A stretch of 64,000 bases of DNA from Sva-07 sp963698565 (GTDB lineage Bacteria; Actinomycetota; Acidimicrobiia; Acidimicrobiales; Ilumatobacteraceae). Below the pieces are notes generated by a model. It was not told where the DNA came from, made no database searches, and worked only from the letters and a program-made list of their open reading frames with translations. Location: NCBI GenBank assembly GCA_963698565.1, contig CAVORH010000036.1, forward strand, positions 1-64,000. Direction: 5' to 3'. The position numbers and the translations under genes were made by a program. Of this stretch, positions 55,677 through 63,568 are shown piece by piece (within the stretch, counting starts at the first letter, position 1; every line of letters begins with the position of its first letter).

Positions 55677-56597
55677 ATGGCAATCAACGGAGTTCTCCGT
55701 CCAGGTTTCATCCAGATCCGAGTCCTCGACATGGACGAGGCGATCGTCCACTACCGCGATCGTCTCGGGCTGCACGAGGTCGGCACCGGAAGTGACGGAC
55801 GCGTCTACCTCAAGGGTTGGGACGAGTTCGATCGCCACAGTGTGATCCTGCGCGAGGCCGACGAAGCCGGCATGGACGTGATGGCGTTCAAGGTGCTCGA
55901 CGAGGCCACGCTCAACGAACTCACCGCGAAGCTCGAGGCGTCCAACGTCAGCGTCGACCACATCGAGGCCGGCGAGCAACCCGGCATCGGTCGCCGCGTC
56001 GGCTTCGAGATCCCGAGCGGCCACCGCATCGAGCTGTACGCGCAGATGGACCGATCGGACTTCGGACCGGAGGTGATCAATCCGAACGTCTGGCAGGCCG
56101 AACCCCGTGGCATGGGGTGCACCCGGTTCGACCACGCGCTGCTCTACGGCCCGAACATCGAGGCGGTCTCCGACCTGTTCTGTGATGTGCTCGGGTTCCG
56201 GGTCGCCGAGCAGGCCGACCTCGGTCCGGGAGGCATCGCTGTCTGGCTCACCTGTTCGAACAAGGCCCACGACATCGCGTTCGTCACCAACCCTGATCCG
56301 GGGCGGTTCCACCACGCCGCGTTCTATCTCGAGACGGTGAACGACGTCACCCACGCCGGCGACATCATGGCGTACTACGACATCCCGATCGACGTGGGCC
56401 CGACCCGCCACGGCATCACCCGTGGGCAGACGATCTACTTCTTCGACCCGTGCGGCAACCGCAACGAGGTGTTCGCCGGTGGCTACACCTACTACCCGGA
56501 CAACCCCACGCGCAGCTGGACGCCCGACCAGATCGGCAAGGGCATCTTCTACTACGAGCGCGAACTCAACGACGCGTTCCTCAGCGTCTACACCTGA
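55677..56597 (+). CDS. dmpB: Catechol 2,3-dioxygenase (extradiol, type I)
   Basis: 306 residues; cleaves catechol beside the diol to 2-hydroxymuconic semialdehyde. Vicinal-oxygen-chelate fold with iron ligands H153 (TRFDHALLYGPN), H213 (RFHHAAFYLETV) and E264 (NRNEVFAGGY). The extradiol fingerprint is GPTRHGITRGQTIYFFDPCG, including the second-sphere His and Tyr. Length and residue numbering match XylE/DmpB within one residue. Expressed from the G-free leader described above. Confidence 0.95.
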   Translation: MAINGVLRPGFIQIRVLDMDEAIVHYRDRLGLHEVGTGSDGRVYLKGWDEFDRHSVILREADEAGMDVMAFKVLDEATLNELTAKLEASNVSVDHIEAGEQPGIGRRVGFEIPSGHRIELYAQMDRSDFGPEVINPNVWQAEPRGMGCTRFDHALLYGPNIEAVSDLFCDVLGFRVAEQADLGPGGIAVWLTCSNKAHDIAFVTNPDPGRFHHAAFYLETVNDVTHAGDIMAYYDIPIDVGPTRHGITRGQTIYFFDPCGNRNEVFAGGYTYYPDNPTRSWTPDQIGKGIFYYERELNDAFLSVYT

Positions 56598-56649
56598 TCG
56601 CTGCCGGCCAGCGTCAGGTCCCCCGTCCACGACAAGGAGGAGTGAGTCG

Positions 56650-58125
56650 ATGTCATCTCGATCACCCATCGAATTCAAGAACTTCATCGCCGGCGAGTAC
56701 CGCGTCGGTTCCTCGGGCGCCACGTTCGAGGATCGCTCGCCGCTCGACGGCTCGGTCATCGGCACGGTGCACGAAGCGTCGCAGGTCGACGTCGACGCGG
56801 CGGTGTCGGCCGCTCGAGCTGCACTCGTCGGCGAGTGGGGCTCGATGCCGGTCAACGAGCGGAGTGCGATGTTGCACGCCGTGGCGAACGAGATCGATCG
56901 TCGCTTCGACGACTTCCTCGCCGCCGAGATGGCCGACACCGGAAAACCGGTGTCGATCGCAAGTCACATCGACATCCCGCGTGGTGCCGCGAACTTCCGG
57001 GTGTTCGCCGACGTCATCAAGAGCGAACCCACGGAGTTCTTCCTCACCGACACCCCCGACGGGGCCGGCGCGTTCAACTACGGGTTGCGCCGACCGAAGG
57101 GGGTGATCGCGGTGGTGTGCCCGTGGAACCTGCCGCTGTTGCTCATGACGTGGAAGGTCGGCCCCGCTCTGGCGTGCGGGAACGCCGTCGTCGTCAAACC
57201 GTCCGAGGAGACGCCCGCGACGGCGACCCTGCTCGGCGAGGTGATGAACACGGTGGGTGTGCCCGCCGGGGTCTACAACGTCGTGCACGGCTTCGGGCCC
57301 GGGTCGGCCGGTGAGTTCCTCACCAGTCATCCCGACGTCGACGCGATCACGTTCACCGGTGAGACACGCACCGGGCAGGCCATCATGCAGGCGGCATCGG
57401 TGGGTCTGCGAGATGTGTCGCTCGAGATGGGCGGCAAGAACCCGGGCATCGTGTTCGCCGACGCCGATCTCGACGAGGCGGTGGCCGGCACCGTCCGCTC
57501 GGCCTTCGCCAACTCGGGCCAGGTCTGCCTCGGCACCGAACGGGTCTACGTCGAACGGCCGATCTTCGACGACTTCGTCGCCCGGCTCGCGGCTGCGGCG
57601 GGTGAGATGACGATCGGTGACCCGACCGATCCCGCCACCGAACTCGGACCGCTGATCAGCCACGAACACCGCGAGAAGGTGCTCGGCTACTACCAGCGCG
57701 CCGTCGACGAGGGGGCGACCGTCGTGCTCGGTGGTGGTGTTCCCGACGTCGGCGACGAGTTCGCGAAGGGCGCATGGGTCGAACCGACGATCTGGACGGG
57801 GCTCCCCGATGACGCGAGCGTGATCACCGACGAGATCTTCGGGCCGTGCTGCCACGTGCGGCCGTTCGACTCGGAGGACGAGGTGGTCGCCCTCGCCAAC
57901 GACACACCGTACGGACTCGCCGCGACCGTGTGGACCAGCGACCTCCGGCGGGCACATCGTGTCGCGGCGCGGCTCGACGTCGGTCTGTGTTGGGTCAACT
58001 CGTGGTTCCTGCGCGACCTGCGCACCTCGTTCGGTGGCATGAAGGCCTCGGGCATCGGCCGCGAGGGCGGTGTCCACAGCCTCGAGTTCTACACCGAGGC
58101 GAGCAACGTCTGCGTGAAGATGTGA
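56650..58125 (+). CDS. dmpC: 2-Hydroxymuconic semialdehyde dehydrogenase
   Basis: 491 residues; oxidises the ring-cleavage product with NAD to 2-hydroxymuconate (4-oxalocrotonate enol). Aldehyde dehydrogenase signatures: VVCPWNLPLLLMTWKVGPAL with N160, VVVKPSEETPATA with K183, E259 (SLEMGGKNPGIVF) and catalytic C293 (NSGQVCLGTERVYVE). AAGGAGGAG precedes ATG 56650. Position directly after dmpB and before hydratase/decarboxylase genes fixes the assignment within the large ALDH family. Confidence 0.93.
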   Translation: MSSRSPIEFKNFIAGEYRVGSSGATFEDRSPLDGSVIGTVHEASQVDVDAAVSAARAALVGEWGSMPVNERSAMLHAVANEIDRRFDDFLAAEMADTGKPVSIASHIDIPRGAANFRVFADVIKSEPTEFFLTDTPDGAGAFNYGLRRPKGVIAVVCPWNLPLLLMTWKVGPALACGNAVVVKPSEETPATATLLGEVMNTVGVPAGVYNVVHGFGPGSAGEFLTSHPDVDAITFTGETRTGQAIMQAASVGLRDVSLEMGGKNPGIVFADADLDEAVAGTVRSAFANSGQVCLGTERVYVERPIFDDFVARLAAAAGEMTIGDPTDPATELGPLISHEHREKVLGYYQRAVDEGATVVLGGGVPDVGDEFAKGAWVEPTIWTGLPDDASVITDEIFGPCCHVRPFDSEDEVVALANDTPYGLAATVWTSDLRRAHRVAARLDVGLCWVNSWFLRDLRTSFGGMKASGIGREGGVHSLEFYTEASNVCVKM

Positions 58126-58136
58126 CGGGGCGCGAC

Positions 58137-58940
58137 GTGACCACCATCTCCGCCGATCTCATCACCGCGGCAGCCGACCGCCTGCTCGACGCTCATGACC
58201 GCCGAGTCGCCTGCGAACCGGTGGTCGACCTGCTGCCGGGAGCAACGATCGACGACGCCTACGCGGTGCAGGAGGCGAACACCGAACGCTGGCTCGCGGG
58301 TGGGCGACGCCTCGTGGGTCGCAAGATCGGGCTCACGTCGACCGCCGTCCAGAGCCAGCTCGGTGTCGACCGCCCCGACTACGGCATGCTGTTCGCCGAC
58401 ATGGCCGCCGACGAGGGCGGCGACATCGACATCGGTCGGTTGCTGCAACCTCGTGCAGAAGCGGAGATCGCGTTCGTGATCGGTCGTGATCTGCCCGACC
58501 CGGACACCACCGTGGCCGAGGTGCTGCGGGCGATCGAGTTCGCCGTCGCTGCCATCGAGATCGTCGACTCCCGCATCGCCGACTGGCGGATCGGCATCAT
58601 CGACACCGTTGCCGACAATGCGTCGTCGGGGATGTTCGTGCTCGGATCGACGCCGGTGGCGCTCGGGTCGTTCGATCCGGTGATGTGCGGGATGGTGATG
58701 GAGCGCCGCGGCGAACCGGTGTCGGTCGGCGCGGGTCGGGCATGTCTCGGCAGCCCGATCAGCGCGACGGCCTGGCTGGCGCGCACGATGGCCGCGGGCG
58801 GCCGACCGCTTCGCGCTGGCGACACCGTGCTGAGCGGTGCGCTCGGACCGATGGTTCCGGTGCAGTCCGGTGATGTGTTCGAAGCACGGATCTCGGGGCT
58901 GGGCTCGGTGACCGCAGCATTCTCGGAGGTGGCCTCATGA
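58137..58940 (+). CDS. dmpE: 2-Hydroxypenta-2,4-dienoate (2-oxopent-4-enoate) hydratase
   Basis: 267 residues from GTG 58137. Adds water to form 4-hydroxy-2-oxovalerate. RRLVGRKIGLTSTAVQSQLG, DRPDYGMLFADM, LLQPRAEAEIAFVIGRDLPD and IEIVDSRIADWRIGIIDTVA then DNASSGMFVLG follow the DmpE pattern closely (GKKIGVTSKAVQ in the Pseudomonas enzyme) rather than that of the decarboxylase. The stop overlaps the dmpH start by ATGA; DmpE and DmpH form a complex in Pseudomonas, and their adjacency here fits that. Confidence 0.9.
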   Translation: MTTISADLITAAADRLLDAHDRRVACEPVVDLLPGATIDDAYAVQEANTERWLAGGRRLVGRKIGLTSTAVQSQLGVDRPDYGMLFADMAADEGGDIDIGRLLQPRAEAEIAFVIGRDLPDPDTTVAEVLRAIEFAVAAIEIVDSRIADWRIGIIDTVADNASSGMFVLGSTPVALGSFDPVMCGMVMERRGEPVSVGAGRACLGSPISATAWLARTMAAGGRPLRAGDTVLSGALGPMVPVQSGDVFEARISGLGSVTAAFSEVAS

Positions 58941-59722
58941 CCAGCGGATCAGCCCAGGTGTCACTCGGCGAACTCGCCGAACGGGCCGACGAGGCGGCCC
59001 GCACGGCCACCGCGATCGCTCAGTTCACCAACACCGTCGATCTCGGTGTCGCCGACGCGTACGCCATCCAGGCGCAGTCGATCGGCCGCCGCCGGCAGCG
59101 CGGTGAGCGGCTGGTCGGCATCAAGATGGGCCTCACCTCGCGTGCGAAGATGGCACAGGTCGGCGTCGACGAGGTGATCTGGGGCCGCTTGACCGACGCG
59201 ATGCGCGTCGCCGACGGCGGCACCGTGTCGCTCGCCGACTACGTGCATCCTCGTGTCGAGCCGGAGATCGCCTTTCTGATGGGTGCCCCGCTGGCAGGCG
59301 CGGTCAGCGGAGCCGAGGCCCTCGCTGCGGTTGCCGCGGTCGCTCCCGCTGCCGAGATCATCGACTCGCGATTCGAGAACTTCAGGTTCTCCTTGCCCGA
59401 CGTGATCGCCGACAACTCGTCGTCATCGGGATTCGTCGTCGGCGACTGGCACGACCCGTCCACCCCGATCGACAACCTCGGCATGGTCCTCGAGTGCAAC
59501 GGTCGACCCGCGGAGATCGGCTCGAGCGCGGCCATCCTCGGCAATCCGATCCGCTCGCTCGTCGAAGCGAGCCGCATGGTCGCCGATGCCGGCCTCACGC
59601 TGCAGCCCGGCTGGATCGTGCTCGCGGGCGGCGCGACTGCCGCACTTCCCCTGACGATCGGCGACTCGATCCGTGTCGTCGTCGAAGCACTCGGCGTCGT
59701 GGCATTCCACGTCGCCGCCTGA
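58937..59722 (+). CDS. dmpH: 4-Oxalocrotonate decarboxylase
   Basis: 261 residues; removes CO2 from the keto form made by the tautomerase. It is separated from its hydratase paralogue by RLVGIKMGLTSRAKMAQVGV (family pattern GLKMGLTSxAKMAQMGV), YVHPRVEPEIAFLMGAPLAG and EIIDSRFENFRFSLPDVIAD followed by NSSSSGFVVG. Acidic metal ligands in VEPEIAF are kept. ATGA overlap with dmpE; 15 bases to dmpF. The order E-H-F-G-I differs from the Pseudomonas order D-E-F-G-H-I. Confidence 0.9.
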   Translation: MTSGSAQVSLGELAERADEAARTATAIAQFTNTVDLGVADAYAIQAQSIGRRRQRGERLVGIKMGLTSRAKMAQVGVDEVIWGRLTDAMRVADGGTVSLADYVHPRVEPEIAFLMGAPLAGAVSGAEALAAVAAVAPAAEIIDSRFENFRFSLPDVIADNSSSSGFVVGDWHDPSTPIDNLGMVLECNGRPAEIGSSAAILGNPIRSLVEASRMVADAGLTLQPGWIVLAGGATAALPLTIGDSIRVVVEALGVVAFHVAA

Positions 59723-59737
59723 CAGAAAGGCCCCCGC

Positions 59738-60649
59738 ATGACCACCCCCACGAAGGCCACGGCTGCCATCGTCGGTCCCGGCAACATCGGTACCGACCTG
59801 ATGTACAAGCTGTTGCGCTCGCCGCACATCGAACCGCGTTGGATGATCGGCGTCGATCCCGACTCCGAAGGGCTCAAACGGGCCGCGTCCGAAGGGCTCG
59901 AGGCGTCCGCCGAGGGCGTCGACTGGCTGCTCGCCCGACCCGAGTTGCCCGACATCGTGTTCGAGGCGACGTCGGCCTACGTCCACGTGCGCAATGCCCC
60001 GAAGTACCGCAACGCCGGCATCCGTGCGGTCGACCTGACCCCCGCCGCTCGCGGCCCGTTCGTCGTTCCTCCTGCCAACCTGCTGGAGCACATCGACGAG
60101 ATGAACGTCAACATGGTCACCTGCGGCGGACAGGCGACGATCCCGATGGTGCACGCCGTGTCGCGGATCGTTCCCGTCGACTACGCCGAGATCGTCGCCA
60201 CGGTCTCGTCGGCCTCGGCGGGACCCGGCACGCGCCAGAACATCGACGAGTTCACCCGCACGACCTCGAGGGCGGTCGAAGTGGTGGGCGGTGCCGCGAA
60301 GGGCAAGGCGATCATCATCCTCAACCCCGCCGAGCCACCGCTGATGATGCGCGACACGATCTACTGCTCGATCCCGCTCGATGCCGACACCGATGCCATC
60401 GACGCGTCGATCCGTTCGGTCGCCGCCGAGGTCGCCACCTACGTGCCCGGCTATCACCTCGTGGCCGACCCGCAGTTCGACGTGCCGTTCGGCGCCACCG
60501 GTCGTGGCCGCGTGGCGATCTTCATCGAGGTCGAAGGCGCGGGCGACTTCCTGCCCCCGTACGCCGGGAACCTCGACATCATGACCGCCGCCGCCACGAA
60601 GGTCGGCAACGAGATCGCTCAGCGAATCGCAAGCAAGGAGACCGTGTGA
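59738..60649 (+). CDS. dmpF: Acetaldehyde dehydrogenase (acylating)
   Basis: 303 residues; converts acetaldehyde plus CoA to acetyl-CoA with NAD. AAIVGPGNIGTDLMYKLLRS is the NAD fold and the catalytic Cys is C129 in NMVTCGGQATIPMVHAVSRI. NAGIRAVDLTPAARGPFVVP and PLMMRDTIYCSIP are conserved. AGAAAGG precedes ATG 59738. It ends in a TGATG overlap with the aldolase gene; the two proteins form a complex that channels acetaldehyde. Confidence 0.94.
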   Translation: MTTPTKATAAIVGPGNIGTDLMYKLLRSPHIEPRWMIGVDPDSEGLKRAASEGLEASAEGVDWLLARPELPDIVFEATSAYVHVRNAPKYRNAGIRAVDLTPAARGPFVVPPANLLEHIDEMNVNMVTCGGQATIPMVHAVSRIVPVDYAEIVATVSSASAGPGTRQNIDEFTRTTSRAVEVVGGAAKGKAIIILNPAEPPLMMRDTIYCSIPLDADTDAIDASIRSVAAEVATYVPGYHLVADPQFDVPFGATGRGRVAIFIEVEGAGDFLPPYAGNLDIMTAAATKVGNEIAQRIASKETV

Positions 60650-61671
60650 TGCCCTACTCCGACACCCTCGACGTCCGCGTCACCGACACCTGTCTGCGCG
60701 ACGGCTCCCACGCCAAGCACCACCAGTTCACCGAGGACGAGGTGCGCTCGATCGTCCGCGGACTCGACGACGCCGGCATGCCGGTGATCGAGGTCACCCA
60801 CGGTGACGGCCTCGGCGGATCGTCGTACAACTACGGCTTCTCGCTCGTCGACGAGCAGGTGCTGATGAAGGCCGCCGTCGACGAGGCCCGCAACGCGAAG
60901 ATCGCCGCACTGATGCTGCCCGGGCTCGGTGTGAAGGACGACATCTCTGCCGCCCACGACGTCGGTGTGTCGGTGATCCGCATCGCCACGCACTGCACCG
61001 AGGCCGACATCTCCGAGCAGCACTTCAAGATGGCGCGCGAACTCGGGCTGGAGACCGTCGGCTTCCTGATGATGGCTCACACCGTCGGGCCCGAGGTGTT
61101 GGCAGCCCAGGCGCGCATCATGGCCGACGCCGGCTGCCAGTGCGTCTACGTCGTCGATTCCGCCGGCGCGATGATCCTCGACGACGTGACCGATCGGGTG
61201 TCGGCGGTGGTCGCCGAGTTGGGCGACGACGCGCAGGTCGGCTTCCACGGTCACGAGAACCTGTCGCTGTCGTTGGCGAACACGATCCTGGCGATCCGCG
61301 CCGGTGCCGTTCAGGTCGACGGTTCGACGCGTCGCTTCGGCGCTGGTTCGGGCAACACCAGTTGCGAGGCGCTCGCTGCGGTCACCGAACGGTTGGGCAT
61401 CCGGACCGGTCTCGACGTGCTGAAGATGATCGACGTCGCCGAGGACGTCGTCAGGCCGGTGATGGAGAGCGAGTGCGTGCTCGACCGGCTCGCGATCACG
61501 ATGGGCTACGCCGGTGTGTACTCCAGCTTCCTCAAGCATGCGTTCCGTGCCGCGGAGCGCTACGACGTGTCCGGTGCCGAGATCCTGATGGAGTGTGGTC
61601 GACGGCATCTCGTCGGCGGCCAGGAGGACCAGATCATCCAGATCGCCTCGACGCTCGCGGAGGCACGCTGA
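60649..61671 (+). CDS. dmpG: 4-Hydroxy-2-oxovalerate aldolase
   Basis: 340 residues; class II aldolase splitting 4-hydroxy-2-oxovalerate into pyruvate and acetaldehyde. HMGL-like TIM barrel with RVTDTCLRDGSHAKHHQFTE (R17, D18, H21), the metal histidines in QVGFHGHENLSLSLANTI, and FGAGSGNTSCEALAAVTERL. The C-terminal communication domain that docks to DmpF is present (VYSSFLKHAFRAAERYDVSG). Coupled by one-base overlaps to both dmpF and dmpI. Confidence 0.95.
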   Translation: MPYSDTLDVRVTDTCLRDGSHAKHHQFTEDEVRSIVRGLDDAGMPVIEVTHGDGLGGSSYNYGFSLVDEQVLMKAAVDEARNAKIAALMLPGLGVKDDISAAHDVGVSVIRIATHCTEADISEQHFKMARELGLETVGFLMMAHTVGPEVLAAQARIMADAGCQCVYVVDSAGAMILDDVTDRVSAVVAELGDDAQVGFHGHENLSLSLANTILAIRAGAVQVDGSTRRFGAGSGNTSCEALAAVTERLGIRTGLDVLKMIDVAEDVVRPVMESECVLDRLAITMGYAGVYSSFLKHAFRAAERYDVSGAEILMECGRRHLVGGQEDQIIQIASTLAEAR

Positions 61672-61880
61672 TGCCGCTGGTGCACATCCAGATGGCCGAA
61701 GGCCGCTCGACGGAGCAGAAGCGTGCCGTGATGGCCGCCATCACCGATGCGATGGTCGAGCACATCGGCGCCTCGCGTGACTCGGTCCGCGTGTGGATCA
61801 CCGAGTTCCCCGACACCGACTTCATGGCCGGTGGTGAAGTTCTCGCCGACAAACGAGCCCGCCTGGCCGGCGAGACCTGA
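61671..61880 (+). CDS. dmpI: 4-Oxalocrotonate tautomerase
   Basis: 69 residues, the usual tautomerase subunit size. The catalytic proline follows the initiator Met (MPLVHIQMAEGRSTEQKRAV), and Arg 11 and Arg 39 of the mature chain (GRSTEQ; SRDSVRVWITE) bind the substrate carboxylates. Converts 2-hydroxymuconate to 2-oxo-3-hexenedioate before decarboxylation. The ATG overlaps the dmpG stop by one base. Last gene of the operon, followed by a degenerate palindrome. Confidence 0.93.
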   Translation: MPLVHIQMAEGRSTEQKRAVMAAITDAMVEHIGASRDSVRVWITEFPDTDFMAGGEVLADKRARLAGET

Positions 61881-61914
61881 CCGCTGCACCGGCGATCCGG
61901 TCCCTCCACTCGCC

Positions 61915-61947
61915 GTGTACACCGCGGGTCTGACCCCTGAGGTGATC
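61915..61947. repeat. Degenerate copy of the GTC-N-GAC palindrome
   Basis: Only the centre GGGTC-T-GACCC is still symmetric; outer arms (GTGTACACCGC and CTGAGGTGATC) no longer pair in register. It lies between the convergent dmpI and monooxygenase genes, the same kind of place as the intact copies. Confidence 0.4.
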
Positions 61948-61948
61948 G

Positions 61949-63466
61949 TCACTCGTAGATCAGGCAGCCGTCGTCGAGGTCGGCGACCGGGAGGGTGTCC
62001 TTCTCGGCCATGTAGTCCTGCGTGTGCTGCCACTCGGGCTTGTCGCCGCGTTTGGGCATCAGGTGCTGGCTGCGCATCAGGTACCCGGGGTTGAAGTTCT
62101 CCGGGTCGATCCACGAGCCGAGCTCCATGTCGGCGTCCTCGGGGCGCAGCTGCGGCACCACTTTGCTCACGCCGAGTTCGTCCATGTGGTGCAGCAGGCG
62201 GCAGACCCAGTCGCCGATCAGGTCGGCACGAAGCGTCCAGCTGGCCCGGAAGTAGCCGAACACCCACACCATGTTGGGTACGCCGGTGAACATCATTCCG
62301 CGGTACGTGATCGTGTCGGCGTAGTTGACCGGTTCGCCGTCGACGGTGAACTGGATGTCGCCGAGCACGCTGAGGTCGAATCCCGTCGCGGTGATGATCA
62401 CGTCGGCGCTCAGTTGTTCGCCGGACTTGGTGAGGATGCCCTTGTCGTTGAACGTCTCGATCTCGTCGGTCACCACCGATGCCTTGCCGCTGCTGATCCC
62501 CTTGAAGAGGTCGCCGTCGGGCACCATCGCGATGCGCTGTCGCCACGGCAGGTATCTCGGAGTGAAGTGGGTCTCGACGTCGTATCCCTCGGGGAGCTCG
62601 GCGCGGACGAGGCCGATCAGTTCGTCACGCACCATCTCCGGGTACTCGAACGACATCCGGGCGATCTCGTCGCCGTCCTTGAGCGCCTTTCTCCGGACGA
62701 TCTCGTGCGTCCACTCGTCGGGGATGTCGAGGTCGCGGAGCATGTCGGCGACCTCGTTGACGTTCGGCCGGGAGAAGAAGTACGTCGGCGAGCGCTGGAG
62801 CATCGTGACGTGCTCGCATTCGTCCGCGATCGCCGGGACGAGGGTCGCGGCCGTGGCGCCGGAACCGATCACGAGCACCTGCTTGCCGGACAGGTCGATG
62901 TCGCTCGGCCAGGTCTGCGGATGGACGATCTCGCCGTCGAAGTCGTCCATGCCGGGCCAGTCCGGGGTGTAGCCCTTCTCGTGGCGGTAGTAGCCCTGGC
63001 ACATCCAGAGAAAGTTCGTCGTGAACGTGATCGGCGTCGCGTCCCCCGTGTCGGGGTCGGTGCGGGTCCCGTGCAGCGTCCACGTGTTGTCGTCGCTCGA
63101 CCACTCGGCCGAGGCGATCGCGTGGTGATAGCGGATGTGGCGTCCGAGGTCGTTCTCGTCGATCACCTCGCCCATGTACGAGAGGATCTCGGCCGCGGTG
63201 GCGATCGGCGGGCCGACCCACGGCTTGAAGCGGTACCCGAACGTGTAGAGGTCGCTGTCGGAACGGATACCGGGATAGGTGTGCGTCAGCCACGTGCCGC
63301 CGAAGCTGGCGAACTTCTCGAGCACGACGAACGACTTCTCCGGGTACTGGTCCTGGAGGTGGTAGGCGGCGCCGACGCCGGAGATGCCGGCACCGACGAT
63401 CAGCACGTCGAAGTGCTCGGTGGTCGTGCCCACCGACTCGGTGGTGGTGTTCTCGGTCTGGGTCAT
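61949..63466 (-). CDS. EthA-like Baeyer-Villiger flavin monooxygenase
   Basis: 505 residues. Inserts oxygen next to a ketone (or oxidises thioamide/sulfide sulfur) using FAD and NADPH. Two Rossmann motifs are present: VLIVGAGISGVGAAYHLQDQ near residue 25 and VLVIGSGATAATLVPAIADE near 201. Between them lies the BVMO fingerprint FDGEIVHPQTWP (176-187), an exact FxGxxxHxxxWP. FGGTWLTHTYPGIRSDSDLY and the overall order closely follow mycobacterial EthA. A third block ADVIITATGFDLSVLGDI is typical of flavin monooxygenases. It converges on the phenol operon, without a clear functional link. Ketone degradation is plausible. Confidence 0.87.
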   Translation of the reverse strand: MTQTENTTTESVGTTTEHFDVLIVGAGISGVGAAYHLQDQYPEKSFVVLEKFASFGGTWLTHTYPGIRSDSDLYTFGYRFKPWVGPPIATAAEILSYMGEVIDENDLGRHIRYHHAIASAEWSSDDNTWTLHGTRTDPDTGDATPITFTTNFLWMCQGYYRHEKGYTPDWPGMDDFDGEIVHPQTWPSDIDLSGKQVLVIGSGATAATLVPAIADECEHVTMLQRSPTYFFSRPNVNEVADMLRDLDIPDEWTHEIVRRKALKDGDEIARMSFEYPEMVRDELIGLVRAELPEGYDVETHFTPRYLPWRQRIAMVPDGDLFKGISSGKASVVTDEIETFNDKGILTKSGEQLSADVIITATGFDLSVLGDIQFTVDGEPVNYADTITYRGMMFTGVPNMVWVFGYFRASWTLRADLIGDWVCRLLHHMDELGVSKVVPQLRPEDADMELGSWIDPENFNPGYLMRSQHLMPKRGDKPEWQHTQDYMAEKDTLPVADLDDGCLIYE

Positions 63467-63568
63467 CGCCCACCATGCTTGCCGACCGGCTCGGCGTTCT
63501 CGTTACCGCAGGCGCCGCGCCGCCGACCGGTGTCGAACGTCGACCGTGACATCGGCGATGCTGTACCG

